Assembly: GCF_003323745.1 (NCBI RefSeq)
Contig: NZ_QOIL01000004.1
Span: forward strand, 317,670 to 381,669
DNA length: 64,000 bases
DNA from: Sphaerisporangium album
GTDB taxonomy: Bacteria > Actinomycetota > Actinomycetes > Streptosporangiales > Streptosporangiaceae
Direction of reading: 5' to 3'
Shown here: piece after piece, positions 43,484-52,173 of the stretch
Layout of the letters: the number at the start of each line of letters is the position of its first letter
Numbering within the stretch: position 1 is the stretch's first letter
Made by a program: the position numbers and the translations under genes
The notes under the pieces: model-generated
Databases searched by the model: none
What the model was told of the DNA's origin: nothing
Seen by the model: the letters and a program-made list of their open reading frames with translations, nothing else

Positions 43484-44377
43484 CTACGGGTGGCGGTACA
43501 TGACGTCGACGGCGAAGCGTGTGAAGCCCAGGCGTTCGTACAGGCGGACGGCCGAGGGGTTGTCCTCGTCGACGTACAGGATGACCTGAGCGAGCCCCCG
43601 GGAGCGCAGGTGTTCCAGGCCGGCGATCGTGAGCGCCCGGCCGAGGCCGCCGCCCTGCTCGGACGGATCGACCCCGACGACGTACACCTCGCCGATCGGC
43701 TCGGCCTCGTCGTCGTGCACCTTGGTCCAGTGGAAGCCGACGATCCGGTCGCCGCGCACGGCGAGGAAGAAGCCGGACGGGTCGAACCAGGGCTCGCGCT
43801 CGCGGCGCAGCAGGTCGTCGGCGGTCCAGGCGCCCTGCTCGGGGTGGTGGGCGAACGCGCGGGCGTTCACGGCGAGCCAGGCGTCCTCGTCGGCACCGGG
43901 CTCGAACGCGCGCAGCCGGACCCCGTCGGGCAGGACGGCGGGGGGAAGGGGGTCGGCGAGCGGGCGGCGCATCCGCCAGAGGGAGCGGGCGCGGGTGAAG
44001 CCGAGGGCGGTGGCGAGCCGCCCGGCGCCGGGGTGGTCGCCGTGCGTCCACAGGCGCAGCCGGCCGCCGCTCTCGGCGAGCGCGGACTCCAGCAGCCGGC
44101 GTCCGACCCCCCGCCGCCGGTGGGCGGGGTGGACGACGAGCTCGCCGGTCGCGCCTTCGGAGTCGGGCGGGTCGAGGTGGGCGAAGCCCGCCAGTGCGTC
44201 GCCGTCGTAGGCGAGCAGGGCACGCGTCCCGGCGTCGGCCCCGTAGCGGAGCCGGAGCATGACGTGCTCGTTGAGCGGGCTCACGGAGTCGGCCTCGGCG
44301 GCGGCGTCGACCAGGGCGATCACGCCGGTCACTTCCTGGTCGTCCAAGCGCTCCCGGATCTTCACCGCGATGGTCAT
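43484..44377 (-). CDS. mshD: Mycothiol synthase
   Basis: Last enzyme of mycothiol synthesis, acetylating Cys-GlcN-Ins with acetyl-CoA. The 297-residue protein has two GNAT domains: the first with VVHPAHRRRGVGRRLLE (near residue 83) and the second with VDPSEQGGGLGRALT and YVDEDNPSAVRLYERLGF, the catalytic half. Mycothiol is confined to actinobacteria. The ATG at 44377 (TTG two codons earlier possible) has no ribosome site but TAGAGT six bases upstream, suggesting a leaderless message. Diverges from the nucleotidase gene; neighbours pit and glnR as in mycobacteria. Confidence 0.95.
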   Translation of the reverse strand: MTIAVKIRERLDDQEVTGVIALVDAAAEADSVSPLNEHVMLRLRYGADAGTRALLAYDGDALAGFAHLDPPDSEGATGELVVHPAHRRRGVGRRLLESALAESGGRLRLWTHGDHPGAGRLATALGFTRARSLWRMRRPLADPLPPAVLPDGVRLRAFEPGADEDAWLAVNARAFAHHPEQGAWTADDLLRREREPWFDPSGFFLAVRGDRIVGFHWTKVHDDEAEPIGEVYVVGVDPSEQGGGLGRALTIAGLEHLRSRGLAQVILYVDEDNPSAVRLYERLGFTRFAVDVMYRHP

Positions 44378-44477
44378 GGTCAAACTCTAATCTGGCAAAA
44401 GACGCCATTGTTTAGTGGGGTAAATCGTTACCTCCGCGTCGTTTTGTGCTGAGGTGGTGTCTCTAACCTCGTTGGCT

Positions 44478-46190
44478 ATGAGTGCACCTACCCTCACGCG
44501 GATCGGCCTGGCCTCGCTCGTCGCGGCCACCGGTCTCGCATTCGCGGCCGCCCCCGCGTTGGCCCATCCTAAACCGCCGAAGCCGGCCAAGACCGTCCCC
44601 GTCCGGCTGCTCGCCATCAACGACTTCCACGGCAACCTGGAGCCCCCGACCGGCTCCGGCGGCGCGATCGTCAACGAGAGCGGGGTGTCCGTCCCCGCGG
44701 GCGGCGCGGCCTACATGGCCACCCACATCAAGTCCCTGGCCAACAAGGACACCGTCATGGTGGCCGCGGGTGACCTCATCGGCGCCACGCCGCTGATCTC
44801 CGCGGCGTACCACGACGAGCCCACCGTCGACCTGCTCGGCAAGCTCGGCCTGGACGTCTCCTCCGTCGGCAACCACGAGTTCGACGAGGGCATCACCGAG
44901 CTGAAGCGCATCCAGGACGGCGGCTGCCACCCGACCGACGGCTGCTCCCCGGCGGGCAAGTGGAAGGGCTCCGACTACGACTACGTCGGCGCCAACATCC
45001 TGAAGGAGAAGAGCGACAGGTACGCCCTGCCCCCGGTCGCGATCAAGAAGGTCAACGGCGTCAAGGTGGGCTTCGTCGGCCTGGTCACCCAGACCACGCC
45101 GACCATCGTCACCGCCTCCGGCATCGCGGGCCTGAAGTTCACCGAAGAGGTCGCGGCGGGCAACCGCGCGGCCCGGCTGCTGCGCGCGGCGGGCGTGAAG
45201 GCGATCGTGGCGCTCGTCCACGAGGGCGACAGCATCACCCCGAACCAGAGCCCGGACGCCTGCCCGGTCACCCCCGGCGCCGGCACCCGGATCGCCCAGG
45301 GCCTCAGCCCGGACTTCGACGTGGTCGTCATGGGTCACTCGCACCAGGCCTACATCTGCAAGACCAAGGACCCTGCGGGCCAGGACCGCTACTACACCCA
45401 GGGGTCGTCCTTCGGTCGCGTGCTGACCACGATCGACTTCCAGGTGGACAAGAAGACCGGCGAGGTCGTCCGCTCCTCGGTCACGCCGGACAACCACGTC
45501 GTCACCCGTGACGTCACCCCGGACGCGTTCACCACGCAGTACGTGCAGACGTGGAAGGACCGGGTCGCGACCGTCGCCAACAAGCCGGTCGGCAGCATCA
45601 CCGCCGACCTCACCCGCAGCAGCGGCCCGACGGGCGAGACCATCCTCGGCGACGTGATCGCCGACGCGCAGCTCGAGGCGACGAAGACCGGCGGCAACGC
45701 CGAGATCGCGCTGATGAACCCGGGCGGCGTGCGCGCCGACTTCACCTACGCGCCGAGCGGGTCCGAGGGCGCGGGCGTCGTGACCTACGGCGAGGCGTTC
45801 ACCGTGCAGCCGTTCAACAACCTCATGCAGGTCGTCACGCTGACGGGCGCCAAGCTGGACGCGCTGCTGGAGCAGCAGTGGCAGAACGGCGGTGCGACCA
45901 CCCGCATCCTGCAGCCGTCCGCCTCGCTGACCTACACGATGAACCTGTCGCAGCCGATCGGCTCGCGGATCTCGAACATCAAGATCAACGGGACGCCGGT
46001 GACGGACGCGCAGACCATCCGCGTCGCCGCCAACAACTTCCTCGTCGGAGGCGGCGACGGCTTCAGCGTCTTCAAGGAGGGCACCGACCTGTGGAGCGGT
46101 CCGCTGGACATCGACGCGCTGGTCGCCTACTTCGGCGGCCACTCGCCGGTGGCCCCGCCGGCCGTCAACCGGATCACGCTCGCCGGCTAG
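44478..46190 (+). CDS. Secreted 5'-nucleotidase / metallophosphatase
   Basis: Exported enzyme of 570 residues that would dephosphorylate extracellular nucleotides. A signal peptide ends near ALAHPK (residue 31). The metallophosphatase domain (about 40-320) has NDFHGN, AAGDLIG, VGNHEFDEG and VMGHSHQ, giving the dinuclear metal site. The 5'-nucleotidase C-terminal domain (about 360-545) has NPGGVRADF and FTVQPFNNL, which bind the base. No ribosome site; TAACCT eight bases before the ATG suggests a leaderless start. Together with PhoX and pit it forms part of the region's phosphate-acquisition genes. Confidence 0.92.
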   Translation: MSAPTLTRIGLASLVAATGLAFAAAPALAHPKPPKPAKTVPVRLLAINDFHGNLEPPTGSGGAIVNESGVSVPAGGAAYMATHIKSLANKDTVMVAAGDLIGATPLISAAYHDEPTVDLLGKLGLDVSSVGNHEFDEGITELKRIQDGGCHPTDGCSPAGKWKGSDYDYVGANILKEKSDRYALPPVAIKKVNGVKVGFVGLVTQTTPTIVTASGIAGLKFTEEVAAGNRAARLLRAAGVKAIVALVHEGDSITPNQSPDACPVTPGAGTRIAQGLSPDFDVVVMGHSHQAYICKTKDPAGQDRYYTQGSSFGRVLTTIDFQVDKKTGEVVRSSVTPDNHVVTRDVTPDAFTTQYVQTWKDRVATVANKPVGSITADLTRSSGPTGETILGDVIADAQLEATKTGGNAEIALMNPGGVRADFTYAPSGSEGAGVVTYGEAFTVQPFNNLMQVVTLTGAKLDALLEQQWQNGGATTRILQPSASLTYTMNLSQPIGSRISNIKINGTPVTDAQTIRVAANNFLVGGGDGFSVFKEGTDLWSGPLDIDALVAYFGGHSPVAPPAVNRITLAG

Positions 46191-46266
46191 GCGCGCGCGC
46201 CTGACGTACGGGGGCTCGCTCCACGCCCGAGCGGTGTGGGGCGGGCCCCTGGCCCGTCAGGGCCGG

Positions 46267-46986
46267 TCAGTGGTGCGCGGGCGCCGGCTCGCGGTCGTCG
46301 ATCTGCTCGCCGCCGCGGTCGGGCACGAAGCGGTACCCGACGTTGCGGACGGTGCCGATCAGCGACTCGTACTCGGCGCCGAGCTTGGCGCGAAGCCGCC
46401 GCACGTGGACGTCCACCGTCCGCGTGCCGCCGAAGTAGTCGTAGCCCCAGACCTCCTGCAGCAGTTGGGCGCGGGTGAAGACCCGGCCGGGGTGCTGCGC
46501 GAGGTACTTGAGGAGCTCGAACTCCTTGAACGTGAGGTCCAGGGCGCGGGTGCGCAGCCGGGCGGTGTAGGTGGCCTCGTCGATCGACAGGTCACCGCTG
46601 CGGATCTCGTCCGGCACCTCCTCCGTGGCGGCGATCGAGAGCCTGCCGACGGCCAGCCGGAGCCGGGCCTCGACCTCCGCGGGACCCGCCGTGTCGAGCA
46701 GGACGTCGTCGGCCCCCCACTCGGCGGTCATCGCGGCCAGCCCGCCCTCGGTGACGATCACCATCAGCGGGCAGTCGACGCCGGTCGTGCGCAGGAGGCG
46801 GCACAGGCTCTTCGCGTGGACGAGCTCCCTTCGCGCGTCGACCAGCACGGCGTCCGCCGGTGGGGCGTCGATGAGCGCGGATGCCTCCGCGGGCGCGACA
46901 CGTACGGAGTGGAGTAGTAGTCCGAGGGCGGGCAAGACCTCCGCCGAGGGTTCCAGAGCATTGGTGAGCAAGAGCAGGTTACTCAC
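46267..46986 (-). CDS. glnR: Nitrogen regulator GlnR (orphan OmpR-type response regulator)
   Basis: A 239-residue DNA-binding protein closely matching streptomycete GlnR as I recall it: [20 protein letters not shown] at the start, an atypical receiver domain ([20 protein letters not shown]) and a winged-helix OmpR domain (about 130-225) with [18 protein letters not shown] and [15 protein letters not shown]. It controls ammonium assimilation genes such as glnA and amtB. No kinase is nearby, as expected. GTG start follows AGGAGG. The His-rich tail PAPAHH is a minor oddity. Confidence 0.93.
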   Translation of the reverse strand: MSNLLLLTNALEPSAEVLPALGLLLHSVRVAPAEASALIDAPPADAVLVDARRELVHAKSLCRLLRTTGVDCPLMVIVTEGGLAAMTAEWGADDVLLDTAGPAEVEARLRLAVGRLSIAATEEVPDEIRSGDLSIDEATYTARLRTRALDLTFKEFELLKYLAQHPGRVFTRAQLLQEVWGYDYFGGTRTVDVHVRRLRAKLGAEYESLIGTVRNVGYRFVPDRGGEQIDDREPAPAHH

Positions 46987-47299
46987 AGCACCTCCTAGTC
47001 CAGAGGCTGATCAGGGGGTGAGGGCGGCACGGCGACACAGTGGCGGCACAGCTTCGCTCACTCACCGCATCGGCCTCCTCCCCGCGTTGTAACGGCGGTA
47101 GCCGTACAAACACGTAAAGGACCCGGGGGCTACGTCGCCCAGGTCCCGTCAGTACGTGAGGATAGCCCACAGGAAACCGGCGTCCATAGCGGAGTCCGCG
47201 GGGTGAACACTCCATCACGTGGGAAATAACCGTAACCGTTCCCTCGCGGTGAGTGACATCAGCCTGTGCGGTACTCATGGGTAACACGGGAGGTGCCTG
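46987..47299. other. Divergent promoter region of glnR and the MoaD-like gene
   Basis: About 310 bases without a gene. GTAACGGCGGTAGCCGTAC is a loose inverted repeat around 47090; GlnR-type boxes (GTnAC with a 6-base spacer and GaAAC) are only weakly suggested by GTAAC at 47091 and 47231-47238. No firm site. Confidence 0.4.
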
Positions 47300-47557
47300 G
47301 TGGCAAGGGGTACTGTGCGCTACTGGGCCGCGGCCAGGGAGGCCGCGGGGGTCGACGAGGAAACGTTCGAGGCGAATACCCTTGGTGACCTCGTGGCGAA
47401 AATCACGCAAAACCATGGAAAATCCGACTTGCCGAGAATTCTCGGGCGGTCGTCGTTCCTCGTGGACGGGCATCCGGCGGGCACCCGCGACCCGAGCACG
47501 GTCGAGCTTCCCGAGGGGGCGACGGTCGAGGTCCTGCCGCCCTTCGCCGGGGGCTGA
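47300..47557 (+). CDS. MoaD/ThiS-family sulfur carrier protein
   Basis: An 85-residue beta-grasp protein ending in the diagnostic Gly-Gly (LPPFAGG), which is adenylated and thiocarboxylated to carry sulfur. Core elements are the helix LGDLVAKI, the strand SFLVDGH and VELPEGATVEVLPP. No E1-like partner is beside it; sulfurtransferase genes lie 3 kb downstream. Whether it serves molybdopterin, thiamine or another sulfur-using pathway is not decidable. GTG start. Confidence 0.88.
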   Translation: MARGTVRYWAAAREAAGVDEETFEANTLGDLVAKITQNHGKSDLPRILGRSSFLVDGHPAGTRDPSTVELPEGATVEVLPPFAGG

Positions 47558-47681
47558 CGTCCGGGGCGGTGGCGGGCGGTCCAGGCGAATACCGGCAAAC
47601 CGGCGTTTTGCAGTGATAGCGCGGGGGAGTAGGTCGGCGCGCGGTTAGTCTGGACGGCAGGTGGACCCCAGGAGGAGTCGG

Positions 47682-48359
47682 ATGCGCAAGCTCATCGTGT
47701 TCCTCGTCCTGCTCGGAATCCTCCTTGCCGTCCTGGACCGCGTCGCCGTGGCGGGGGTCGAGAAAGAGGTCGCCCGCCAGATCGCCGCGCGGTACGACCT
47801 GTCCTCGCCGCCCACCGTCAAGGTGGAGGGCATCCCGTTCCTCACGCAGGCCGTCTCCGGGCGGTACGAGGAGATCCGCGTCCACATCGGCGAGATGACA
47901 ACGTCCGACGGCGCCAAGCTCTCCCGCATCGACGCCGTCCTGCACGGGGTGAACGCCCCGCTCATGGACCTGATCCAGAACTCCGCGACCGCGGACGTCC
48001 GCGCCGACAAGGTGACGGGCACCATCGTGATCTCCCGCGAGACCCTGGACGCGCGGGCGCCGCGGGGGCTGAAACTGCACGGCAACGGCGACAACTCGCT
48101 GACCGTCACCGGAAACCTCACCGTCGCGGGCCTCTCGGTCCCGGTCTCGGCGCGGATGAAGATACAGATCGTCCCCGGCGGCGTGCGGCTCACCCCGTCC
48201 GACGTCAACGGCGTCCGGGTGCCCGACGCCGCCAAGACGCTGGGCTTCACCGTCCCCATCAAGGATCTGCCGCTCAACCTGCGGATCCAGAGCGTGCGCA
48301 CCACGTCGGAGGGTCTCGTCGTCCAAGGGCTCGGGAGGGACGTACCCCTGCGTGCCTGA
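47682..48359 (+). CDS. LmeA-like DUF2993 envelope protein
   Basis: A 225-residue protein anchored or exported by an N-terminal hydrophobic helix (about 4-24), followed by a beta-rich DUF2993 domain (VKVEGIPFLTQAVSGRYEEI; DAVLHGVNAPL; ADKVTGTIVISRETL). In mycobacteria the homologue LmeA, encoded next to glnR, is needed for full-length mannan in lipomannan, so a cell-envelope glycolipid role is likely. Its stop overlaps the sigma factor start by eight bases. Confidence 0.82.
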   Translation: MRKLIVFLVLLGILLAVLDRVAVAGVEKEVARQIAARYDLSSPPTVKVEGIPFLTQAVSGRYEEIRVHIGEMTTSDGAKLSRIDAVLHGVNAPLMDLIQNSATADVRADKVTGTIVISRETLDARAPRGLKLHGNGDNSLTVTGNLTVAGLSVPVSARMKIQIVPGGVRLTPSDVNGVRVPDAAKTLGFTVPIKDLPLNLRIQSVRTTSEGLVVQGLGRDVPLRA

Positions 48360-48903
48360 ACCGGAGCGCGCGGCCGTACGTCTTGAGGATGTGAGTCCCG
48401 CCGGAACCGCCGACGAGCAGTTGATCCGCAGCCTTTTCGACGAGCACGCGGGGTCACTCTATGGGTACGTGTTGCGATTGACGGGCGATCCGGGCAAGGC
48501 GGAGGACGTGGTACAGGAGACGCTTCTGCGGGCGTGGAAACATCCTGACGTGCTCGCCGACCGGCCGATACGGGCGTGGCTGTTCACGGTGGCCCGCAAT
48601 CTCGTCGTCGACCATCACCGCGCCCGCAAGTCCAGGCCACAGGAGACCACGGACGAGGCCCTCGCCGTGCTGCCCGCCGAGGACGAACTGGAGCGCGCGG
48701 TGGAGTCCTGGGGCGTCGCCGACGCCATCGCGGCCCTCAGGCCGGAGCATCGCGCGGTGCTGCTGGAGACCTACTACCGGGGCCGGTCGGTCAAGGAGAC
48801 CGCCGAGGTGCTGGGCATTCCGCCCGGCACGGTCAAGTCGCGCACGTACTACGCGCTTCGCGCGCTGAAGCTGGCGCTGGAGGAGCGGGGACTCGCGCCA
48901 TGA
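48352..48903 (+). CDS. ECF sigma factor, SigL-like
   Basis: A 183-residue extracytoplasmic-function sigma factor. Region 2 (about 22-95) has FDEHAGSLYGYVLRLTGDPGKAEDVVQET and VARNLVVDHHRARKSR for -10 binding; region 4 (about 120-178) has LETYYRGRSVKETAEVLGIPPGTVKSR for -35 binding. GTG start inside the upstream gene's end. The stop overlaps the anti-sigma ATG (ATGA), giving a classic coupled pair; release of sigma is expected on redox or envelope stress. Confidence 0.93.
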   Translation: MPEPERAAVRLEDVSPAGTADEQLIRSLFDEHAGSLYGYVLRLTGDPGKAEDVVQETLLRAWKHPDVLADRPIRAWLFTVARNLVVDHHRARKSRPQETTDEALAVLPAEDELERAVESWGVADAIAALRPEHRAVLLETYYRGRSVKETAEVLGIPPGTVKSRTYYALRALKLALEERGLAP

Positions 48904-49733
48904 GCAGCTGTTGTGAGGATGTACGGATGTCGCTCGGGGCGCACATGCTGGGAGCTCTCGAGGCGGACGAGGCCGCCCGGGTCGAGACCCATATGGAGAC
49001 ATGTCCGGAATGCCGGGCCGAGTTCGAGGAGCTCCGCGGGCTCACCGCGCTGCTCTCGCGCGTCTCGGAGGAGGACATCGAGCAGGTCGCCAGCCCGCCC
49101 ACGGCCGTGCTTGACCGCCTGATCGCCGCCTCGGCCCGGCGTCGCCGCGTCAACCGGCTCCTGATGGGCCTCGCGGCCACAGTGGGCGCGGTCGTGGTCG
49201 GCGGCGCGGCGTTGATGGCCGTGCAGGACAGCGGGGAGCCGCAGCGCACCACCGCGGCGAACGCCCCGTCGGTCAGCACGGAGGTCGATCAGGCCGGGCC
49301 GCAGGCCCTGAAGAACGCCCCGGGGTCGTCCGGAAGCGGTGGGGCGCTCGCCCCCTCCGGTGGTCCCTCGGAAGCTCCCCCCGTCGCCTCCGAACAGAGG
49401 GCCGACACCCTCGTGGCCCCCGCCGTGCCGCTCACCGGCAGGAAGGCGGGGGTCGAGGCGCGCATCACGCCGGTCCAGAGCGGCGGGGGCACCAGCCTGA
49501 ACATCAGCATCTCCGGGGTGAGCCAGGGCACCTCGTGCCGGGTGTTCGCGGTGGCCGCCGACGGCACCGAGTCCGGGGCCGGGAGTTGGACGATCGACCC
49601 CGCCGACTACCCCCGTGGCCGGACCGCCAGCGCCAGCTTCGTGGGGCACACCGACCTCAGCATCGACCGCATCATCAGGTTCGACTTCCGCACCCCGGCG
49701 GGCCGTCTGCTGGTGTCGGTCCCCAACCGCTAG
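48900..49733 (+). CDS. Zinc-binding membrane anti-sigma factor
   Basis: A 277-residue single-pass protein. The cytoplasmic N-terminal ZAS domain has HMETCPEC (His 31, Cys 35, Cys 38: the HxxxCxxC motif) that holds the sigma factor; zinc loss on oxidation would release it. One membrane helix (about 83-103) is followed by a Ser/Gly/Pro-rich stretch and an extracytoplasmic beta domain (about 180-277: VEARITPVQSGGGTSLNISI, CRVFAVAADG), which may sense the signal. Resembles RslA of mycobacteria in arrangement. ATG coupled to the sigma stop. Confidence 0.9.
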   Translation: MSSCCEDVRMSLGAHMLGALEADEAARVETHMETCPECRAEFEELRGLTALLSRVSEEDIEQVASPPTAVLDRLIAASARRRRVNRLLMGLAATVGAVVVGGAALMAVQDSGEPQRTTAANAPSVSTEVDQAGPQALKNAPGSSGSGGALAPSGGPSEAPPVASEQRADTLVAPAVPLTGRKAGVEARITPVQSGGGTSLNISISGVSQGTSCRVFAVAADGTESGAGSWTIDPADYPRGRTASASFVGHTDLSIDRIIRFDFRTPAGRLLVSVPNR

Positions 49734-49780
49734 GCGGGCGCGGCTCCGCGGGCGCGGCGGGAATGGCACGGAGGGGGCGC

Positions 49781-50245
49781 GTGTTGTCGCAGGCGATGAC
49801 AGGACTGGTGGTGCTGTGCGCCACGCTCGCCGTGGGCCTCCTCGCCGGGGTGGTGATGAAGGCCCGCGGCGGGCGCGTGCGCCCGGCACGCGTGACAAGG
49901 AGGGGCATGGACGACACGCCCGTCATGGCGGCCGGCGACCTCGGCCACGACCTCGGCCCGCGCGCCACGCTCGTCCAGTTCTCCACCGCCTTCTGCCAGC
50001 CCTGCCGGGCGACCCGGCGCATCCTGTCGGAGGTGTCCGGCATGGTGGACGGAGTGCGGCACGTCGAGATCGACGCCGAGTCCCGGCTCGACCTGGTGCG
50101 TCGCTTCGACGTCCTGCGCACACCGACCGTCCTGGTCCTCGACCACGACGGGCGGGTGGTCAAGAAGGCGTCCGGGCAGCCCCGCAAGGCGGATGTGATC
50201 GCCGCGCTCGGTTTCACCACATCTCACGAAACGGACGGGACGTGA
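49781..50245 (+). CDS. Membrane-anchored thioredoxin-fold protein
   Basis: A 154-residue protein. One N-terminal membrane helix (about 5-25) and a basic linker are followed by a thioredoxin domain with the redox motif FCQPC (near residue 74) and the cis-Pro in LRTPTVLVLD (near 118). The charges (KARGGRVRPARVTRR after the helix) put the domain in the cytoplasm. GTG 49781 follows GGAGGGGG; an ATG 18 bases upstream is possible. It precedes the sulfurtransferase operon, paralleling thiX of mycobacteria, and may handle persulfide or thiosulfate reactions. Confidence 0.88.
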   Translation: MLSQAMTGLVVLCATLAVGLLAGVVMKARGGRVRPARVTRRGMDDTPVMAAGDLGHDLGPRATLVQFSTAFCQPCRATRRILSEVSGMVDGVRHVEIDAESRLDLVRRFDVLRTPTVLVLDHDGRVVKKASGQPRKADVIAALGFTTSHETDGT

Positions 50246-50277
50246 CAGACGGCGAGACGGCGGGTACTGTCGTGGGC

Positions 50278-50361
50278 ATGACACCCTCGGCAGAGCTGCT
50301 GACCAAGCGGCGCGCGGTTGATTTCTGCCGCGTCGCCACCGCGCTCTGTCGTATGGCCTGA
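50278..50361 (+). CDS. Cysteine-containing leader peptide
   Basis: A 27-residue open frame, MTPSAELLTKRRAVDFCRVATALCRMA in style (shown here only in part: KRRAVDFCRVATALCRMA), with two Cys near its end. TACTGT (50265-50270) lies seven bases before the ATG, so it is probably translated from a leaderless message. A GCGGC/GCCGC hairpin (50372-50388) follows the stop, 60 bases before the DUF4395 start. Such cysteine-bearing leaders ahead of sulfur genes are known from mycobacteria as attenuators sensing cysteinyl-tRNA supply. Confidence 0.75.
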   Translation: MTPSAELLTKRRAVDFCRVATALCRMA

Positions 50362-50448
50362 GGGCGATCTCGCGGCCTTTCTTGCCGCACCGATCTGAAT
50401 AGTGCCCGATCACGCGTTTCCGGCACGAACCTTCAGGAGCTCCTCGCC

Positions 50449-50862
50449 ATGCAGCAGGTAGATCCAAGAAGCACGCGGTTCGCCGCGGCCGTCACGACGC
50501 TCATCTTGGCGCTGGTCCTACTCACGGGCAACGTCTGGCTGCTGCTCGCCCAGGCGGTCGTCTTCGCCCTGGGACTGGCCGGCGCCCCGCCGTACGGGTT
50601 GCTTTTCAGACGGTTGGTGCGGCCGAGGCTCGGCCCGCCGGCAGAGATGGAAGACGCCGCTCCGCCCCGCTTCGCGCAGGGTGTGGGCCTGATCTTCGCG
50701 CTCGCCGGGGTGGCCGGTTTCGCCGCGCAGATCACACCGCTCGCGCTCGGCGCGACCGCCGCGGCCCTGCTGGCCGCCTTCCTGAACGCCGCCTTCGGCT
50801 ACTGCCTGGGCTGCGAAATGTACTTGATCATCCGCCGTCTAATGCCCGCCGCAACCCGATAA
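50449..50862 (+). CDS. DUF4395 membrane protein
   Basis: A 137-residue protein with four predicted helices in two pairs (about 10-30 and 32-48, then 76-95 and 97-120) and the conserved FGYCLGCEMYL motif near residue 118, where two Cys lie at the membrane face. DUF4395 proteins travel with sulfurtransferases and thioredoxins and may move or anchor a sulfur species. It begins 87 bases after the leader peptide and ends 14 bases before the sulfurtransferase gene. Confidence 0.88.
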   Translation: MQQVDPRSTRFAAAVTTLILALVLLTGNVWLLLAQAVVFALGLAGAPPYGLLFRRLVRPRLGPPAEMEDAAPPRFAQGVGLIFALAGVAGFAAQITPLALGATAAALLAAFLNAAFGYCLGCEMYLIIRRLMPAATR

Positions 50863-50876
50863 CGGGAGGTTCCCTA

Positions 50877-51716
50877 ATGAGCCGCTCCGCCGTACTGGTG
50901 GACGCCGAATGGGTCGAGGCCAACCTCGACACTCCTGGCGTCGTGCTCGTCGAAGTCGACGAGGACGCCAGCGCCTATGACAAGGGCCACATCCGTGGCG
51001 CCGTGAAGATCGACTGGAAGAAGGATCTGCAGGACCCGGTCCGCCGCGACTTCGTGGACCGCGAGGGCTTCCAGGCCCTTCTCTCGGCTCGGGGCATCGG
51101 CAACGACGACACCGTGGTCCTCTACGGTGGCAACAACAACTGGTTCGCCGCCTACGCGTACTGGTACTTCAAGCTCTACGGCCACGAGAACGTGCGCCTG
51201 CTCGACGGCGGCCGTAAGAAATGGGAGCTCGACTCGCGCGAGCTGGTCACCGAGGTGCCGTCCCGTCCCGAGACGCAGTACGCCGCCAAGGACCAGGACC
51301 ACTCGCTGCGCGCCTTCCGTGACGACGTCGTCGCCGCGATCGGCAAGCTGAACCTGGTCGACGTCCGCTCGCCCGACGAGTTCACCGGCAAGCTCCTCGC
51401 CCCGGCCCACCTTCCGCAGGAGGCCGCGCAGCGCGGCGGGCACATCCCCACCGCGCGCAACATCCCGTGGTCCAAGGCGGCCAACGACGATGGCACGTTC
51501 CGCTCGGACGACGAGCTCCGCACGCTGTACGGCGAGGCCGGCGTCGACTTCGGCAAGGACACCATCGCCTACTGCCGCATCGGCGAGCGTTCCGCGCACA
51601 CCTGGTTCGTCCTGCACGAGATCCTCGGCCAGGCGAACGTCAAGAACTACGACGGCTCGTGGACCGAATACGGCTCGCTCGTGGGCGTGCCGATCGAGCT
51701 GGGGGAGGCCCGCTGA
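50877..51716 (+). CDS. cysA: Thiosulfate sulfurtransferase (rhodanese)
   Basis: A 279-residue two-domain rhodanese. The N-terminal domain (about 5-130) is structural; the C-terminal domain has LVDVRSPDEFTGK and the persulfide-forming Cys in YCRIGERSAHTW (near residue 232). It transfers sulfane sulfur from thiosulfate to a thiol acceptor. GGGAGG precedes the ATG. Its stop overlaps the DUF1416 start (TGATG). The order DUF4395, CysA, DUF1416 matches the mycobacterial thiX-cysA2-sseC2 locus. Confidence 0.95.
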   Translation: MSRSAVLVDAEWVEANLDTPGVVLVEVDEDASAYDKGHIRGAVKIDWKKDLQDPVRRDFVDREGFQALLSARGIGNDDTVVLYGGNNNWFAAYAYWYFKLYGHENVRLLDGGRKKWELDSRELVTEVPSRPETQYAAKDQDHSLRAFRDDVVAAIGKLNLVDVRSPDEFTGKLLAPAHLPQEAAQRGGHIPTARNIPWSKAANDDGTFRSDDELRTLYGEAGVDFGKDTIAYCRIGERSAHTWFVLHEILGQANVKNYDGSWTEYGSLVGVPIELGEAR

Positions 51717-52018
51717 TGACCGCCATCCAGGGATGCGCCGCGCCGGAGCAGACCATCGCGCTGCCCGCGGGGATCGACCTGGCGAGCCAGGCCGTGATCC
51801 AGGGCGTCGTGACCGGCGCCGGCACCGCCTACGCCCGCCTGCTCGACCACTCCGGTGAGTTCACCGGCGAGGTCGTGGTGTCCGACGAGGGCATCTTCCG
51901 CTTCTTCGCCGCTCCCGGCTCCTGGACCGTCCGCATCATCGCGGGCGGCGGTGTCACCAAGGACATCGCGGTGGAGGCCCGCCTCGGCGAGGTCTCGCAG
52001 CTCCAGGTCGCCGTCTGA
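51716..52018 (+). CDS. DUF1416 protein (SseC-like)
   Basis: A 100-residue soluble beta-sandwich protein: QAVIQGVVTGAGTAYARLLD, EFTGEVVVSDEGIFRFFAAPG and WTVRIIAGGG. DUF1416 is nearly always next to an actinobacterial CysA-type sulfurtransferase; its role is unknown but presumably linked to sulfur transfer. A Cys at position 7 is conserved-looking. Coupled to cysA by a one-base overlap, and followed by a strong terminator. Confidence 0.92.
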   Translation: MTAIQGCAAPEQTIALPAGIDLASQAVIQGVVTGAGTAYARLLDHSGEFTGEVVVSDEGIFRFFAAPGSWTVRIIAGGGVTKDIAVEARLGEVSQLQVAV

Positions 52019-52036
52019 CCCGCTGAACCCAACGAG

Positions 52037-52071
52037 AAGGCCGGTGTCCCCGCGTCGGGGACGCCGGCCTT
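52037..52071 (+). terminator. Terminator of the sulfurtransferase operon
   Basis: AAGGCCGGTGTCCCCG and CGGGGACGCCGGCCTT form a long hairpin with a 3-base loop, 19 bases after the stop, followed by TTTCG. It separates the sulfur operon from the duplicated cassette. Confidence 0.85.
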
Positions 52072-52173
52072 TCGCGTGTCCGCCGGACCTTCGTTCCAAC
52101 GCAGTCTGAAATGGGCCCCCGCTTGGCCCGATGCTGCTGCGGGTTCCGGGAGGCCGTCGATAGGATGCACCGG

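Noticed and set aside
44463..46142. A 559-codon minus-strand frame
   Set aside because: Antisense shadow of the 5'-nucleotidase gene, with no recognisable domain.
46191..46266. Imperfect hairpin between the nucleotidase gene and glnR as a terminator
   Set aside because: The pairing is broken by several mismatches and could be chance in GC-rich DNA; not strong enough to list.
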